Of a DNA stretch of 11,313 nucleotides, positions 1 through 10,021 are shown in pieces; positions within the stretch are counted from its first letter, which is position 1; every line of letters starts with the position of its first letter. The notes beneath the pieces were generated by a model. That model saw only the letters and a program-made list of their open reading frames with translations, ran no database searches and was not told where the DNA came from. Both the position numbers and the translations under genes were made by a program. Location: assembly GCF_000003605.2 (NCBI RefSeq), contig NW_003130377.1:1936-13248 (forward strand), written 5' to 3'. This DNA comes from Saccoglossus kowalevskii. Lineage: Eukaryota; Hemichordata; Enteropneusta; Harrimaniidae.

Positions 1-1340
1 TAGTTTTTATTTCGTGTCATTATGTTATTCATTATTCGAGTTTAATAACACCATTCTACTAACGCAACGGTGTAGAAATTACAAATAATGTACGACCAAC
101 CGCTCGAAAGGCTGGAAATGATGTTGTGGTATAATGCATTAACTTACCTTTACGCCACCATAACTGCAAAAAAGGGATAACGTGTAATTTAGTTTCAAAC
201 GATAGCACTAATCTGTATATCAAATTTTAGCTAGGATTCAGCGTAGGCAAAATCAATACGAAGTAGTTGATTTGACATGGACGTAAATATTTTTTAATTG
301 CATTCTGTGAACTATATTTAGGTTTTCTCTTGTGCAGCTATCCAAAGAAAAACGTAACTGAGCGATACTTATCCATCAACTTGTAATGATATAGATTTAT
401 AAGATGTCTTATCAGTGACACATGAGGGATTAGCTTGTTTGCAAACAGGCAGCGTGTACAGTGGGTCAGTAATGTTTGTTAGTGGGTTACTCCTCGTTGT
501 GCATATCTCTAGAAGCCAGCCTTCCGAACGCTCTAGCAGTACGGGACTCAAAATGACAGTTGTTTCTTCAATTTTCACGCTCACAATTAAATAGTTCTGT
601 GATATCAGTGATTAATTACCTTGGCATTATTAATGTACGTTTATAATAATACAGCAAGACTACATTGTATTCATTATTAATAATTGTGCCAAGTCAGAAA
701 TAACTAGGGGACAACAAACAAAACAACCTGCAAGAAAAGGGCTTTTCATTATCGGAGACTTTTCGATGGACTCGATTACGGCAATGCCTTAGGTAAATTT
801 CATCCAGAAATGCGGCAGTGTGATATCGCAATCGCGGATTCAGTCAATTTAACAAGGTTCGCTATTTTTGTTGTAAAGTGGTAATTATGTAAACAATGAC
901 TGTCTAGTTTTTTGCAAATTTGTCCTTTTAAATTCAAGCTTTTGAAATATTTGCTAAATTACGGTTCTGAAAAAACTGCTATATTTAAAAACATCATCAA
1001 ATCCATCTCACCAATTTAATTGTTATTACTTTATGTTTGTTTCTTACTAAGGATAAATTTAGTGTACTAAGTACTGTTGCTGGTAATAATTATAATGATT
1101 ATAATTGATAAACCATAACTGTTTGAAATCACCCTAGTCATTTGCTGCACTGGAAGCATGTGTGCTTACTGTGAAAATAATTTTGCATTGAATAAATGCA
1201 ATGCTTTTTATGTGTAATGAATATGTGCTTCAAATATGGTAAACACATTATTCTTAATTGTACTTCATACCCCCAAAAACATTCAGAACACGGAAGTGTT
1301 TTCTAAGTTTCATTAATATAAGGTATAACTTGATATTCAC
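1..1340. other. Unit A, first quarter: gene-free
   Basis: No supportable gene. A modest GC- and CpG-rich patch at about 730-870 overlaps a 59-codon stop-free frame (708-884, plus strand, no start codon at its head). The B counterpart around 6373-6386 shares GCAATGT/ATATCGGTATCG-like words but shifts frame by indels. A 71-codon minus-strand frame (369-584) opens with GTG, not ATG, and is not kept in B. The best links to unit B here are 294-310 to 5821 (TTAATTGC) and 816-834 to 6374-6392. Confidence 0.6.
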
Positions 1341-2572
1341 TTCCTGGTATATAAAATATGTCTAATTTCTTTAAAAAATTCCTTTCCATTAGTAAATGGC
1401 GCCCTCACTCATCAATATATAAAATAAGTGGTTGTTCAAAAAATTGGTGAGTCGGGTGTAACTATTTGCTAAGCATGTTGTACATACATTCAAATGAGTA
1501 CAGGAACAATTAATGCTGTAGGGTGTATTGGGAGGGGTGGAGGAATTCATGTTTGAAATGTATGAATGTAATATGCTGTGCGTTTATTTCAGGATGCAGC
1601 CTAATATTTGATGATTTCGTTGTTGTTCAATTATGGATAACATTTTTGTGGTGGGTGGAAGATATCTTGATTTGGTGTTATGTCATTGTTTAGATAATCT
1701 GTAGCTTTAGTGGTATGGTCCTAATCACAATTTATTATGAAATCATGGCATTACAATATTTTATGTTTATTTATTACTGTTGTAGATCATGGGAACTAAC
1801 CATCGAATATGTTGTCGGGGAATAAATGATATACTGAACAAGATTCATTAATTATGCTGAAAATATTTCAATTTGAATTGGCAAATCGTTGTACTGTTAT
1901 GCTTCTAAAATAAATAAAACATCTTGAAAAATATGGATTGTAAAAGCAGAAGATGAAATATTGTATGAAATTAATTTCTATATGGTAAAAGTCAAGTATT
2001 ATTGACACTCACGATTTTAGTTGGGGTGGGTTATTTAATGTAATAGCGAGAGCTTTTTATATGGTGCATTGTAATGTATTTTTCGGTACTTTGTTCATTT
2101 TCAATTTTCAGAAGCAGAGTATATGCCATGTCCTCCCTCGCTTCCTATTCTTTGATTTTCTACTATTGTTACTGGTCTATCCCGTACTTGATGACACTAG
2201 GCACGTTGGTGATTTCATGACTTTATTACATCTGTAATTTTGTATGTGTAAGACTTGGCAAGCCCAATCATATATGATGTGAGGTCTGCAGTTTTTTTTC
2301 TTTTTATTTCATTTTGTACAATTGGTGCAAAAAATAAAACACTGGGAGTACAAGGCTAGATCACCAACATTTCACATATGTCTCTTCTCATGCTTGGGTG
2401 TTAAATTACATGGTTCATTTACTAACTATTATTTTTTTCAAATATTAAAACTTCTTTTATATTGGGAAGGTTCTTTTGCATTAATAGAACAGGTACATAC
2501 CTATATAAGCCACCGTGCAGCTGCAACGTCCGTAACAAAACTAGCGAAATATACAAATACTATCATGCTCTT
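1341..2572. other. Unit A, second quarter: gene-free
   Basis: AT-rich with many AATAAA words (for example near 1191, 1820 and 1910), too frequent at this composition to be read as poly(A) sites. Good links to unit B are TATAAAATATGTC at 1350 (TATAAAATGTGTC at 6875), AATAAGTG at 1423 (AATAAGTA at 6951) followed by GGTGAG/AGTGAG, ATTCAAAT at 1488 (6983), and TGAAATCATGG at 1738 (7244). A splice-acceptor-like TTTATTTCAG ends at 1592 with a short open stretch after it. A frame of 105 codons at 2322-2639 is Lys-, Ser- and Tyr-rich random-looking translation and is not kept in B. Confidence 0.55.
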
Positions 2573-3107
2573 CTGCAAAATACTACCAGATACAATTACA
2601 GTTGCAATCATGTTGATGCAATCAAGTTGTGCATATTGATTCTAAAATGACACCATAAATGACTCTTACCAAATAAAGGAAATCTATATAGGCATGACAT
2701 GACAGGCGTAGTGGACATTTCTACAAATGGTCAAAAAAGCAACTGCATTGAATCACATTCAGTAGTACCATATGTACTTCCTGATAGATAGGTGAGTTAA
2801 GGGAAAGTGAATTACATTACAAACCAGTTTGGTTATCTACATCTTGACGAAAACAATACACATCTGTTCAACAATTATAAATAGACATGTAGCATCTAGC
2901 ATATTACAATTATTGTACGAAAACAAATTATAGATGCAGTTAATATATAGACATGGATGCTGTTGAAATAATATTAGTTAAACTAGACATAGTTTACAAT
3001 AGTTATAGTATACAAGACCAATACACGATATATCATTAAACAATAGCAGAATATGATTGAATGTACTCTGTATCTTTGTGAACAACTTGAATACTTGCAC
3101 AGCTGGG
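2573..3107 (+). repeat. Best-preserved block of unit A
   Basis: Pairs with 8053-8508. It starts with an identical CTGCAAAATACT, and later shares GGCGTAGTGG, ATTTCTACAAAT, GAATCACATT, GAGCATCTAGCATA-like words, ATGCTGTTGA, TAATATTAGTTAAAC and TTGCACAGCTGGG. Identity is about three quarters by eye outside a few gaps, the largest being roughly 20 bp missing from B after GTTGCA. All six frames contain stops, so the conservation is not of a protein. This block alone establishes the duplication. Confidence 0.9.
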
Positions 3108-4176
3108 ATATTCATAGTGGCTTCAGAATAATACACTGAACATAAATTAATCACAGAAATATATGATGAATTATATTCAAGCGCAAATACGTCATATTTG
3201 GGAGAACATGCCTTGTTTACCTAGGGATTTGAATGTGGCTCAGACAAAATGATATATAATCAACGTTATTTGCATAAAACATATATGTAGTGACTGTACA
3301 CATAGAACTCGTCTATTATAATATATAATTCGAATGCATAATGTAGGTTTTGCATTACAACTAACTTACTACTGTTTCTAGAACACTTACCGGAATAGGA
3401 TTGCATGATCTTCATATCTATATTAAGCTGTGAATTCGTTTAAATGCAACTTTAAATGGTCGCTTCTGAAGGATACAATGAACGTAAATAAATTGCAACA
3501 CAGATATATAATGGATTATATGCAAATCCCTGTATTTTCTGTCCAATAGGGATACAGTGTGCAGTATGGTATTGTACTGTAATAGCATATTATTTTACCG
3601 ATGGAAATACATATTTATATGCTAAGTGGATTATTTCAATTTTTGAAATGCATTAAGGTAATCGTAACCATGACAATTTAATAACACTTCTACACAATAC
3701 AAGTTTGTGAAATTTGACAAAGTTGACAAAATATTTTTTTTTCGTTATTTTGCCTGGTACATTTTATATTTTTGAAATGATTTTTTGAATTATTATTCCC
3801 TGCATTTGTTTTCGTTTTCGTTATTCGTTATAAATTTGGAATGTGCAATTAAAAAACCGTTATTTCGAATTGGTGAATATTGATACCTGTCTAGAACAGT
3901 ACGAACAATATAATAATGGTTTATAGTTAATGTCAAATGTGAGAAGAATATCCACACAACCTGTATTGCTAATTTAATCTTTATACCAGATTACAGTTTA
4001 CACAAACAAATATTTGGCCCTACCATAAACTTTACTATGTAAAAATAATGATTTTATAAAAATAATATAGACTTCCCATAGCCAGGATAGAGTAGACACG
4101 ATCAGCCATGTTCTGGATGTTAGAGGTGCAGCTTTATTATTAGGCCTCCATATTTAGTGACTCTTCGGCATTTGTA
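3108..4176. other. Unit A, third quarter: gene-free, indel-rich against B
   Basis: No gene is visible. Compared with B, this stretch carries about 200 bp extra between the anchors TTGCAC (3095; 8497 in B) and TATGCTAA (3618; 8817 in B). After that the copies run together again: TTATTTCAA follows TATGCTAA in both, then AGTTTGTGA at 3702 against ACTTGTGAA at 8902, and TGATACCT at 3881 against 9062. A T-run at about 3733-3741 and a run of TTCGTT-like words at 3808-3830 are simple-sequence features. Further links are TTATACCA/TTATAACCA (3981; 9121) and AGACACGATCA/TGCACGAATCA (about 4094; 9224). Confidence 0.6.
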
Positions 4177-4554
4177 TTAAAGTATAAATAATCCAGTAAT
4201 ATGATTTATTATGTAAGTAAGCTGCTCGAGGTCAATGGTACAATGGAAACCATCGTTGGCCAAAAATGAGGGTATATTATTGTGATTATATTCTAGTAAC
4301 GGATAACATAATAAATTACAATTCACCTTCATCTTTAATAAAAATGTAATTAAATCTTTCATGTGAAGAAAATTTGATTTGTTTGTACATTTGATACGAA
4401 CATAAAACATGATCGTTGAATCAAGTGGTTCTATGAAAAAGAAATGCTGATTAAGCATTTTAGATGATTTTTTTTCTGAATATATAAGATGGCAACATCG
4501 GTAACGCCTATTCCACCGATCCACTTTAGCACCAATATCATATATTTCAATCAT
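4177..4554 (-). other. 125-codon reading frame, probably not a gene
   Basis: The longest ATG-initiated frame in the window, with 125 residues on the minus strand. It is rich in Ile, Leu, Asn, Lys, Phe and Cys, with no domain, signal peptide or motif that I recognise. At this base composition stops should occur about every 13 codons, so one frame this long in 11 kb on six frames is unusual but not extreme (roughly one in ten by a rough estimate). The matching part of unit B (about 9315-9690) does not preserve it; the minus-strand frame there, 9433-9621, has an unrelated sequence. I judge it a chance frame. It could still be an exon of a fast-evolving gene. Confidence 0.12.
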
Positions 4555-5521
4555 ATAATAATTTAAATATTTTGAATAGAAATGTGACTACTCACCCTTA
4601 CATTTTACAATATATGGTAATCTAAATTTGATACGAAAAGTCCGAGATTTCAGGTGAACGACATTATGCCTTTCTCTGCAAAATAATAGAATTAAAATAT
4701 AATAGACATGCCATTTTTTTTGAGAGAGCAAGATCCGTGATACACCTAGAATTATGAGTAACTTTTTAATCGTATTCCTGGATGGCCACTATATCACAAT
4801 AATATGCGTTAGATTTTAACTTTGTCCCTATCATTGTAGCTAAAACGAAACATATATAAAGAGTAAATGTATGTAGTTCACTACATTGTTTTTCTTTTTA
4901 ACACAGTTGTTATCAATTTTTTTAAAAATTCTAACCAGTTTGGATCCCTGCCGAGTTTGTACAATGTACATAACAAATCATCTAGGAAATTCATGTGTGT
5001 GTCTACTGACTTGATTAAATTATTACCAACAATTATTGGTGACTTTCAAGAAACGAAGCTATTCAGCATGAACATTGAGTTCTGTTACATGCAACTGACC
5101 CCAGAAGACGCCGTTCATTCTAAATAATACGGTATTCGTGTTGCAACACGTAACCATATAATACAAAAGTACGCGATATGGTATATCTGGCAGTGGTCTT
5201 GAAAAAGTCTTCAATGTTGCATGAATTTCCAAACGCTCAATGAGATCACAAGCTTTGATGATGAGCCTCACTATAACCAAGAAAAGATTCAATTATAGAC
5301 TGAATCAGTTCATGATACAGCTTTAATGACTAAACCAATAAAATGCTATGTTTGCTTCACCATTTAACCATGTGTTGGGGAAAGGACAATTGTCACACAT
5401 ATGGTAGAAAATTATACACTATTATATATGGTGTCTTCGAATAATATTTGACCATACCCCTACTTATAATATTTAACTCTGATACTAAATTTTGCCGAGC
5501 GCATACAATTACCACTAGTGC
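4555..5521. other. Unit A, last part: gene-free, matches B island region
   Basis: No gene is supported. It aligns with B's GC-rich region at CCGAGATTTCAGGTGAACG (4642; CCGAAATAGACAGTGAACG at 9809), AGAGCA (4725; GGAGCA at 9886), TATGCGTT (4803; identical at 9967) and GTTTGGAT (4938; GTTTGAGGAT at 10110). Unlike B it is AT-rich and lacks the CRE palindrome. Two overlapping frames at 4867-5127 (plus) and 5059-5292 (minus) have no recognisable features and no counterpart in B. Confidence 0.55.
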
Positions 5522-8052
5522 TATAACCCATATCTGACTAGAGCAACCGAAATATTATTACGTTGCACATGCTCTTAATTACCCCTAACGTTGTACCTTA
5601 ACAAATACTGATGTATTCAAAGTTGTATTTTGATGAATAATCCATGTCTCGTAAACAGAAAAATATCGTTTCGCGTTTGTAATGATTCATAAACCGGGAC
5701 AACATTCTATATTATGATTAATCAGACCGTATTTATAATATTCTGCATTTCATTGAATATATGTTGAAGGGAGATGATAGTTATAAGAATAATGTAGACA
5801 AATGTGTTTATATAAGAGAATTAATTGCGACTGTAATTTTACCTTTTTTAGTTGGCATCGTCCGTTTCTATAGTACCACTGACCTCGATCAATTTACATG
5901 CTTGAGAACATTACATAGCTTGTGCGTGGATTTGTGTGAACGAAAATTGTAAGTCATTTAGACAGCAGTGTAATTTAAACAGCTGTTTACGACAGGGATA
6001 ATTTTCAACAAATATGAAAACACTGAAAATAACATATTTATTGTGAATAAAATGGACAATGACAGTATACTGCAGATCTATCAATTATTCTAATACAATA
6101 CAATAACTAATAAATAGGATATGTGTATTCTAAATTACACTGCATGTTTCAAAAAAATGAATTATAATAGCGTGTTAAGTGATATAGTATATTAATACAT
6201 TGAAACTCACAATGTTTACACCATCTATTGGTGCTATACAACAACCATAGCATCACCACACACTTGCCGCTAAAGTGTCTTCTGACCTACTTACTATACA
6301 CTGGATTATATCATTTCTGAACTTATTATATCTGAACAGAGAATCTAAAGATTGCAATGTTACTCCAAGAACAGCAATGTATATCGGTATCGGTCTGCAC
6401 TATGGCTACCATTAAATTTTTAAAATTAGGGCTACTGCTCAGTTCAACTTACAATGTTTATTTTTTTTTTGGAAACTTACATGTCTATATCACAATACTA
6501 ACTTTCAGAATATTTGTTCTACTAGTTGTTATTCTTCAATTTAAATGATATTGAAACACTAGATTTCGAGATTATTTTTGTGAATTTCCTTATATTGTTT
6601 TGTATTATTATTCTACTTTTTCATCTTGTTACTGGGAAAGGATTGACCAGCTTTGTTATTAGTCCAAGAAAATTGTTCAGCTTGGAATGTGTCTGAATCC
6701 CTCATTAGTATGCAATAATGTAGGAATGTACCAAGAAAATTGTTTTTCTGGAGTAAATTGTCATGTGTTTTACTTAAAAGTACATGGAGATTTTATGGAA
6801 ATGTGTGGATGTTAACAGAATGATGTTGTGTGGTCAAAGTTGCGCAATAAATGATGGACTATTTTTGGCGTAGCTATAAAATGTGTCACCGAAGTACTCA
6901 CACGTGTGCATGATTCCAATAGTTTGTGCTGTGAAGAAACTCCATCAGAAAATAAGTATTGTGTAATTTGTAGTGAGAATGTATTCAAATAGATTTATGT
7001 TTATGAATCTTGTTTCTCTTCAAAGTGTATTTATAAAATAAAAATTGTTTATAAAAATGTTTTTTATACTTTTCCGATGGATTGAATTTACAAATTTACA
7101 AATGATGAGTTATTTTGTTATACCATCAATCGAATTATGTATTACGAATTTCTAATAGTTTAGGCTTTGTGTTCTTGCGAATGGGAAGACATTAAACTGT
7201 TGTACAGTGGACATTGATAAAAGCGAACGTATTTCGAAAGTTGTGAAATCATGGTACTGTTTTGGCATTATACGACTTGCAGTTCCCTTTTGATGGATTT
7301 TATGTGACTGGCCGTGTTATCGAACTGTAGTATTATGTTTATAATATGACTTAAAATACAAAAAAAAAATGGTTAAAGGAATGTTCAATATTAATTTTTA
7401 TTAATTAACAATGTGATGAAAATTTTAAAACAGTACTGCTGACCTCTATGAGCTTTCACACATGGATAGGACACACCACTAGTACATATTTTTGTATATG
7501 CTAAATTGATTTCGGTATGAACACGAACTTTTATTTGTAAATACGGGAGGCATGTGTTGTCATTCTGTATATGAGAACTATGAGATAAGAGTCAGTACAA
7601 AACAAATAACAATCTTCTCTGGTTGCATGATTATTTTAAAATTTTTCAGTTGAGCTCTGCAATCGTCAGGTGCTAAGTCTGTTTAGCGAAAATATATCAT
7701 TACAATAACACAATATATAAGGTTTCTATCTTTTTAATCAATGAAAAGAAAAGGTAACTAATCACATGGGGTATATACACTAAATAAAAGAAATCAGAAT
7801 AGTAAAAAGATGTGGATTGCTGCTTTCCTTTTTTTCTGTCGTATTGCTGCAATGTCTCATTGGTCATGGTCAGTTATTTAACTAGACATGCATTTAACAC
7901 AACTCCGTTCCTTTGACTCGAAATAAAGAAAAATATAGTATATACTTCCAACATTAAAGCTGGCAGTACATGTTTACAAATGTATGTCACACAATATTAA
8001 AGGTCTGTTCGCAGTACAAACTCTTTTCAGATTTTAATAGCACCATTCAGTG
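5522..8052. other. Unit B, first half: gene-free
   Basis: Mirrors A's 1-2572 and holds no supportable gene. Frames at 5761-5952 and 6357-6548 (63 codons each, plus strand) are of chance length, and the second is mostly hydrophobic low-complexity translation after a T-run. A 14-bp word CCAAGAAAATTGTT occurs twice, at 6664 and 6731. AATAAA words occur near 6047, 6846, 7035 and 7783 without any other sign of a transcript end. An A-run lies at about 7360. The stretch 6950-7250 is rich in T on the plus strand. Confidence 0.55.
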
Positions 8053-8508
8053 CTGCAAAATACTGTTAGATACAGTTACATTTGCAGTAAATTGATTCTA
8101 AAATAACATCATAAACGACTATTACCAAGCAAAACAAAACTATCCAAGCAAGGCGTAGTGGGGATTTCTACAAATAGTCTATGGAGCGAATACTAGGAAT
8201 CACATTTAAGAGTACCATCTGTATTTCCCTATGGATAGGTGCGGTTCAGAGAAAATGGGTTACAGCATATACCAGTTAGGTTAATTACATATTAAGGTAA
8301 AAATTACACGTCTGTCCAACAACGTGAAAAAAGGTATGGAGCATCTAGCATAGCACAGTGCTTGAACGACAAAAATACATAAACACATGCTGTTGACGTA
8401 ATATTAGTTAAACCAGACTTAACATAGTCTACATTGGTAGTATCTAACACACAAGTACTATTTTAACCTTACCAGAATATGTAAACCACCTGAATTTTGC
8501 ACAGCTGG
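8053..8508 (+). repeat. Best-preserved block of unit B
   Basis: Direct-repeat partner of 2573-3107, in the same orientation. It keeps the same order of words, including CTGCAAAATACTG, GGCGTAGTGG, GGAATCACATTTA, GAGCATCTAGCATAG, CATGCTGTTGA and TTTTGCACAGCTGGG. It is about 80 bp shorter than the A block because of several small gaps. Stops interrupt every frame. No terminal inverted repeats or target-site duplications bound the block, so it looks like part of a longer duplication, not a discrete transposon. Confidence 0.9.
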
Positions 8509-9696
8509 GTTACTCATGGTGGCTACCGAATATAAATCAATCACAACACGATATATGCCAAATTATAAATTCACGATATAAATATATGGTCACATTTTGG
8601 TTCAGGTAAATTATCTGATTGGTATGATATTCTGGGATATTTTTTTTTTGAATAAACAATATTGCATCAAGATCTTAATTGAAATTCATGAAAACAAAAG
8701 CGTATTATAGCATGGTGTTTCTGATTTCCCTACTGTCTTTCAGTGTAACAAAATATGGTAACAGCTTGTGTTATCAATTGAAAGTAATTATTATGTTAAT
8801 TAAAACTACTCATGCATATGCTAAATGAATTATTTCAAGTTAATAAAATCATCATTGCCACGAAAATTTTATTAGATTTCGAAATGTTAACAATATGCAC
8901 AACTTGTGAAAGATATATTGTGAAAGTGTATTCCAAATATGGAAAGAGAAATAAATCGTCACACATGGTATGATTCATTTAAACACATACACATTTAACA
9001 TAATTTTGTCGTTGATGTGTAAACATATATGTTCACGTTGTTCACATTATTATTAGACTGCTGATACCTATATTATGCTTGTATAATTATTTTTTATAGA
9101 TTACTAAATATCAAAATACTTTATAACCAAATCAAATTGAAAACACGATGCAGATGCCGATGTCATACTAGAATATCAATCATGTCACAAAAGCCACTAT
9201 TTTTCAGTTCAATTTTTCCTTGACTGCACGAATCATCTATATATCATCATCGCACCATGTAAATTCCAATATGTATTACTTGAAACCAGAGAGCAACATA
9301 TTCGGGCAGAATGGTAAAGCTATGACATAAGATGCACTTCTACACCAGGCCATTGTTTTTACACTACTGTGTGTACATTCCAACGTTTCAAATGAATTTA
9401 AGCTACATCTATGTTCACATATTATCTCAAAGCTAGCCATAATAGCCTTCTAGATCAAGCAAATAGCAGATCATCACATGTATTTTTTTTTTAAAACGAG
9501 AAACTTCATTCAGTATCATGAACTTAAAAACGGCAAATATAGTATACATCCCCACTATAAGAAAAAAATTATCACATCTCACTGCTGTTACACATGCTGT
9601 GATTGGTTGAGACTCGGTCACATGACATTGAATAAAAATGGATATTACATGATATATTGCCCGCCAAGTGGATATTACGTAGGTATATCACATGCA
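8509..9696. other. Unit B, third quarter: gene-free
   Basis: Aligns with A's 3108-4556 through TATGCTAA (8817), ACTTGTGAA (8902), TGATACCTA (9062), TTATAACCA (9121), TGCACGAATCA (9224) and TTCGGGCA (9301). It lacks about 200 bp that A has between 3110 and 3620. T-runs occur at about 8641-8649 and 9483-9491. Two overlapping frames on opposite strands (9433-9621 minus, 9478-9699 plus) have no recognisable domain and are probably chance. Confidence 0.55.
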
Positions 9697-9704
9697 TGAC
9701 GTCA
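9697..9704. promoter_or_regulatory. CRE palindrome TGACGTCA
   Basis: Perfect 8-bp cAMP-response-element consensus, the classical binding site for CREB/ATF bZIP dimers. It lies at the left edge of the GC-rich island, which fits a promoter-proximal site. The matching position in unit A (about 4557-4600) has no such site. By chance alone an exact 8-mer is expected about once in 65 kb per motif at even composition, and less often at this AT content. Confidence 0.45.
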
Positions 9705-9742
9705 CTGAAACTACTGTGCATAACAAATTGTCGTTCGCTGCA

Positions 9743-9793
9743 ATGGTGCTGCTCCGGCTGATGTTGGTTTTGGGGTTGCTTTCAGGGTTTTGA
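9743..9793 (+). other. 16-codon upstream-type ORF, signal-peptide-like
   Basis: An ATG inside the GC-rich island opens 16 codons, reading MVLLRLMLVLGLLSGF, before a stop. It has one Arg near the N terminus and a long run of Leu, Val and Met, as in the hydrophobic core of a signal peptide. If the island is a 5' exon this would be an upstream ORF, or a signal-peptide exon if a splice donor lay within it. No good in-frame GT donor is visible. It may be chance. Confidence 0.15.
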
Positions 9794-9834
9794 AGGAATT
9801 TTAGCCATCCGAAATAGACAGTGAACGTGCCAGA

Positions 9835-9851
9835 ATGAATATTAGGTAAGA
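9835..9851 (+). promoter_or_regulatory. Candidate first-exon end: ATG plus splice donor
   Basis: ATGAATATTAG is followed directly by GTAAGATA. The junction AG|GTAAG agrees with the metazoan 5' splice-site consensus at every position from -2 to +5. An ATG at 9835 would leave a four-codon, phase-2 coding start before the intron. The acceptor would lie outside the recognisable part of the window. Isolated donor matches are common, so the case rests on its place inside the island. Confidence 0.25.
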
Positions 9852-9883
9852 TACTCGGTGTTGATGTTTAGGGTAGTTTTTAT

Positions 9884-10021
9884 ATGGAGCAAAACTGTAC
9901 GGCAAAGCCGCCACTGAAACGTCGCATTCGGGGTCGCTGCAGCGCGTTCTACGCTGAAAGCATTTCTATGCGTTCCACGCCGATGCTACCCGAAAACGCT
10001 CTAAAGCTGTGTGGCTTGTGA
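9884..10021 (+). CDS. Small ORF, 45 codons, unknown, doubtful
   Basis: A complete small frame from ATG to TGA, with an in-frame stop just upstream, so the start is fixed. Its codons are GC-richer than the surroundings. The product has a basic stretch at about residues 8-18 (KPPLKRRIRGR) and four Cys over the whole chain, with no recognisable domain or signal peptide. It lies downstream of the donor-like site at 9846, so it would sit in an intron if that donor is used. In unit A the matching region (from about 4722) does not keep the frame. It may be open simply because stops are rarer in GC-rich DNA. Confidence 0.12.
   Translation: MEQNCTAKPPLKRRIRGRCSAFYAESISMRSTPMLPENALKLCGL
9944..9980. 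promoter_or_regulatory. Paired palindromes GCGT-N3-ACGC
   Basis: GCGTTCTACGC at 9944-9954 and GCGTTCCACGC at 9970-9980 differ at one spacer base and start 26 bp apart, about two and a half helical turns. Each is itself an inverted repeat of GCGT. This arrangement suggests two dimeric protein-binding sites. Unit A keeps only part of the second one (TATGCGTT at 4803). I do not assign a factor. Confidence 0.25.

Larger units (their letters stand above)
1..5521 (+). repeat. Tandem unit A (~5.5 kb, non-coding)
   Basis: First copy of a diverged head-to-tail repeat. Words along this stretch recur in the same order about 5.1-5.6 kb downstream. Anchor pairs (A/B): 66/5587, 211/5741, 294/5821, 445/5962, 552/6058, 610/6130, 823/6381, 941/6503, 1076/6628, 1350/6875, 1423/6951, 2379/7853, 2573/8053, 3095/8497, 3618/8817, 3881/9062, 4091/9221, 4642/9809, 4803/9967 and 4938/10110. 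The strict co-linearity is the evidence; many single anchors are only 10-20 bp and would mean little alone. The left edge is simply the window start, so the unit phase is arbitrary. No conserved gene is visible inside it. Known: tandem duplication leaves direct repeats of this kind. Inferred: the copies are old, because identity is well below 80% and indels are frequent. Confidence 0.8.

Noticed and set aside
369-584. 71-codon minus-strand frame with protein-like composition
   Set aside because: It begins with GTG, and extending it upstream to the stop at 612-614 gives no ATG. No good splice sites flank it, and unit B has no matching frame at about 5890-6100.
708-884. 59-codon stop-free plus-strand stretch in a CpG-richer patch, with GTAAAT donor-like site inside
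   Set aside because: The homologous part of unit B (about 6237-6430) is joined to it through frame-shifting indels. Stop-free runs of this length are expected many times in this window by chance.
1562-1693. 43-codon hydrophobic frame overlapping a good splice-acceptor-like TTTATTTCAG (ends 1592)
   Set aside because: The B counterpart around 7080-7190 lacks both the acceptor and the frame. A single acceptor-like word in T-rich DNA is weak evidence.
2322-2650. Overlapping plus-strand frames of 105 and 62 codons
   Set aside because: They have no domain, a low-complexity composition, and they run into the repeat block where B is clearly broken in every frame.
4442-4460. Small hairpin AAATGCT-GATTA-AGCATTT
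   Set aside because: A 7-bp AT-rich stem is expected by chance, and there is no run of T or other context to make it a terminator or RNA gene.
4867-5292. Overlapping frames on opposite strands (86 and 77 codons)
   Set aside because: They are of chance length, mutually overlapping, lack recognisable motifs and are not kept in unit B.
5761-6548. Two 63-codon plus-strand frames (5761-5952 and 6357-6548)
   Set aside because: They are at background length for this AT content. The second spans a T-run that yields Phe repeats, and neither has an in-frame counterpart in unit A.
6664-6744. Repeated 14-mer CCAAGAAAATTGTT, 67 bp apart
   Set aside because: Similarity stops right after the word, so it is neither a clear local tandem duplication nor an element end.
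7646-7672. TTTTTCAG acceptor followed 21 bp later by CAG|GTGCTA, resembling a microexon
   Set aside because: The matching region of unit A (about 2100-2125) has a TTTTCAG but no paired donor. Such pairs are frequent in this kind of sequence.
9433-9699. Frames on both strands (62 and 73 codons)
   Set aside because: They overlap each other, pass through a poly-T/poly-A tract, and show no family resemblance.
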